This document shows, piece after piece, positions 4,921 to 5,621 of a stretch of 5,621 nucleotides of DNA. The notes beneath the pieces were generated by a model. The model was given only the letters and a program-made list of their open reading frames with translations. It made no database searches and had not been told where the DNA came from. The DNA lies in the NCBI GenBank assembly GCA_027294925.1, contig JAPULM010000207.1:1-5621 (forward strand), in the 5' to 3' direction. The position numbers and the translations under genes are program-made. This stretch comes from a bacterium. GTDB taxonomy: Bacteria > Tectomicrobia > Entotheonellia > Entotheonellales > Entotheonellaceae. Each line of letters begins with the position of its first letter. Position 1 is the stretch's first letter.

Positions 4921-5550
4921 CTAAACCTGTCGACCCGAGAAAGCGATTAGCCGGGCAACGGGCTCCTGAGCCGTGCTGACAAGCGCATCAGTCAATACTC
5001 CTGGTTGACGCAACTCATATTGTTCGCCAAACTCGGCCAAGTGGTCCAAAGCACGCTGTGCCAGCGCGGCGTTCAACACCGGCGTTTGCCCGACGGCCAT
5101 GGCCAAATCCCAAGCATGAATCAACGGGTCAAAGAAGGCGAAACCTAAAAATGTGTCAACCGTGCGATGCCCCCACGGACTCCGGGTCTCCGTGTGCAGC
5201 GCGCCGGGTTGTTCCAGCGCCTCCAGAACATCGTCCCGCCCTCTGTTCCATACCGCAATGGGATCATCATCAGAGTTCACAAAACGTTGGAACATATGCG
5301 GCGCCAGCACCAAGCCGTCACGGCTAGGGGCCGGAAAAGGGCGCTCGACCGATCCCTCCGGCACAGCTGCCGGATTACCGCGTGTCATCTCGGCGATCAT
5401 ATTGCATATCATGAGGTTGTGATCGACCACCCGGCGGGCTGTCCAGCGCTCGCAAGGAGATGGATTGTCCCACCGTTCCGACTCGGTACGCTGCACCACC
5501 GCATCGAAACAGAACAGTCCCTTGACATAGGCCAGCAGGTTATCGCTCAT
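4921..5550 (-). CDS. TIGR03086-family metal-binding protein (MDMPI-like)
   Basis: A 209-aa protein of the mycothiol-dependent maleylpyruvate isomerase-like branch of the DinB superfamily (TIGR03086-type). The start at 5550 (MSDNLLAYVKGL) is set by a perfect AAGGAG six bases upstream; the frame stays open to 5613 but lacks such a site there. Family marks in order: RWDNPSPCERWTARRVVDHN with the first metal His at 44, DPIAVWNRGRDDVLEAL (about 96-112), and a GHRTVDTFLG segment before FFDPLIHAWDLAMAVGQ with His145 in the metal site. The C-terminus closes near PVARLIAFSGR. In Actinobacteria relatives use mycothiol; the thiol cofactor here, if any, is unknown. First gene of a probable two-gene operon with the DinB_2 gene. 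Soluble and cytoplasmic. Confidence 0.85.
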   Translation of the reverse strand: MSDNLLAYVKGLFCFDAVVQRTESERWDNPSPCERWTARRVVDHNLMICNMIAEMTRGNPAAVPEGSVERPFPAPSRDGLVLAPHMFQRFVNSDDDPIAVWNRGRDDVLEALEQPGALHTETRSPWGHRTVDTFLGFAFFDPLIHAWDLAMAVGQTPVLNAALAQRALDHLAEFGEQYELRQPGVLTDALVSTAQEPVARLIAFSGRQV

Positions 5551-5556
5551 GTGGTT

Positions 5557-5562
5557 CTCCTT
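5557..5562 (-). promoter_or_regulatory. Strong ribosome binding site of the TIGR03086 gene
   Basis: On the minus strand AAGGAG is followed by AACCAC and the ATG at 5550. The ideal sequence and spacing fix this start and reject the 21-codon longer frame that begins at 5613. Confidence 0.75.
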
Positions 5563-5588
5563 AACTGTGACCAAGCGCATTGATATAC

Positions 5589-5597
5589 AGTCTAGCA
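5589..5597 (-). promoter_or_regulatory. Possible extended -10 promoter element
   Basis: TGCTAGACT on the minus strand fits a TGn extended -10 box with four of six TATAAT matches, 39 nt before the start of the DinB-pair operon. No good -35 lies 17 nt further up (TTAGGT). Weak evidence, offered because the operon promoter must lie in or just outside this short leader. Confidence 0.22.
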
Positions 5598-5621
5598 CAT
5601 ACTCATTTTTCACCTAATTAG

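Noticed and set aside
5153..5583. Plus-strand frames of 89-138 codons opposite the TIGR03086 gene
   Set aside because: Antisense shadows; the minus-strand gene has clear family motifs and a perfect ribosome binding site.
1..5621. CRISPR array, tRNA or rRNA
   Set aside because: No regularly spaced direct repeats and no cloverleaf or rRNA-like sequence seen.

Overview
The window reads as a worn accessory region of a bacterial chromosome. It has five broken genes or gene fragments, one insertion-sequence scar, several palindromic repeats, and five genes that look intact. Base composition is close to balanced. An attC-like site and GGGGTC-type palindromes are most familiar from Gammaproteobacteria, but no gene here fixes the taxonomy and I hold that guess loosely.

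Left part (1-1525, genes on +). A REP-like inverted repeat (117-175) is followed by a 101-nt imperfect palindrome ending in GCGTTAGAC (212-312). It has the layout of an integron attC recombination site. Directly after it, where a gene cassette would start, lies a PIN-domain ribonuclease gene (404-866) with one extra base near 503. It overlaps a 66-aa partner gene (863-1063) by ATGA. The pair looks like a toxin-antitoxin type cassette whose toxin is now frameshifted. Next come the N-terminal part of a second PIN protein (1110 on) and two GNAT acetyltransferase C-terminal scraps in different frames (1322-1521).

Middle part (1525-3140). A decayed IS110-family transposase remnant (minus, 1737-1900) abuts an intact small two-helix membrane protein gene (minus, 1926-2303). 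After a 379-nt stretch without genes lies a plus-strand N-acyl-D-amino-acid deacylase pseudogene (2683-3102). It keeps its ribosome binding site, first codons and C-terminal third, but most of the middle is gone. A perfect 10-bp hairpin stands at its broken end.

Right part (3143-5550, all minus). Reading leftward from 5550, two DinB-fold genes are 11 nt apart: a TIGR03086/maleylpyruvate-isomerase-like gene, then a DinB_2-like gene. A DUF952 gene cut off at a REP-like palindrome follows, then an intact ACMSD-like amidohydrolase with all its metal ligands. The two DinB genes very probably form an operon. Whether the amidohydrolase is co-transcribed across the repeat is unclear.

The best candidates for something new are the PIN plus 66-aa partner module behind an attC-like site, and the pairing of two distant DinB-fold proteins. 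I see no convincing large undescribed system.
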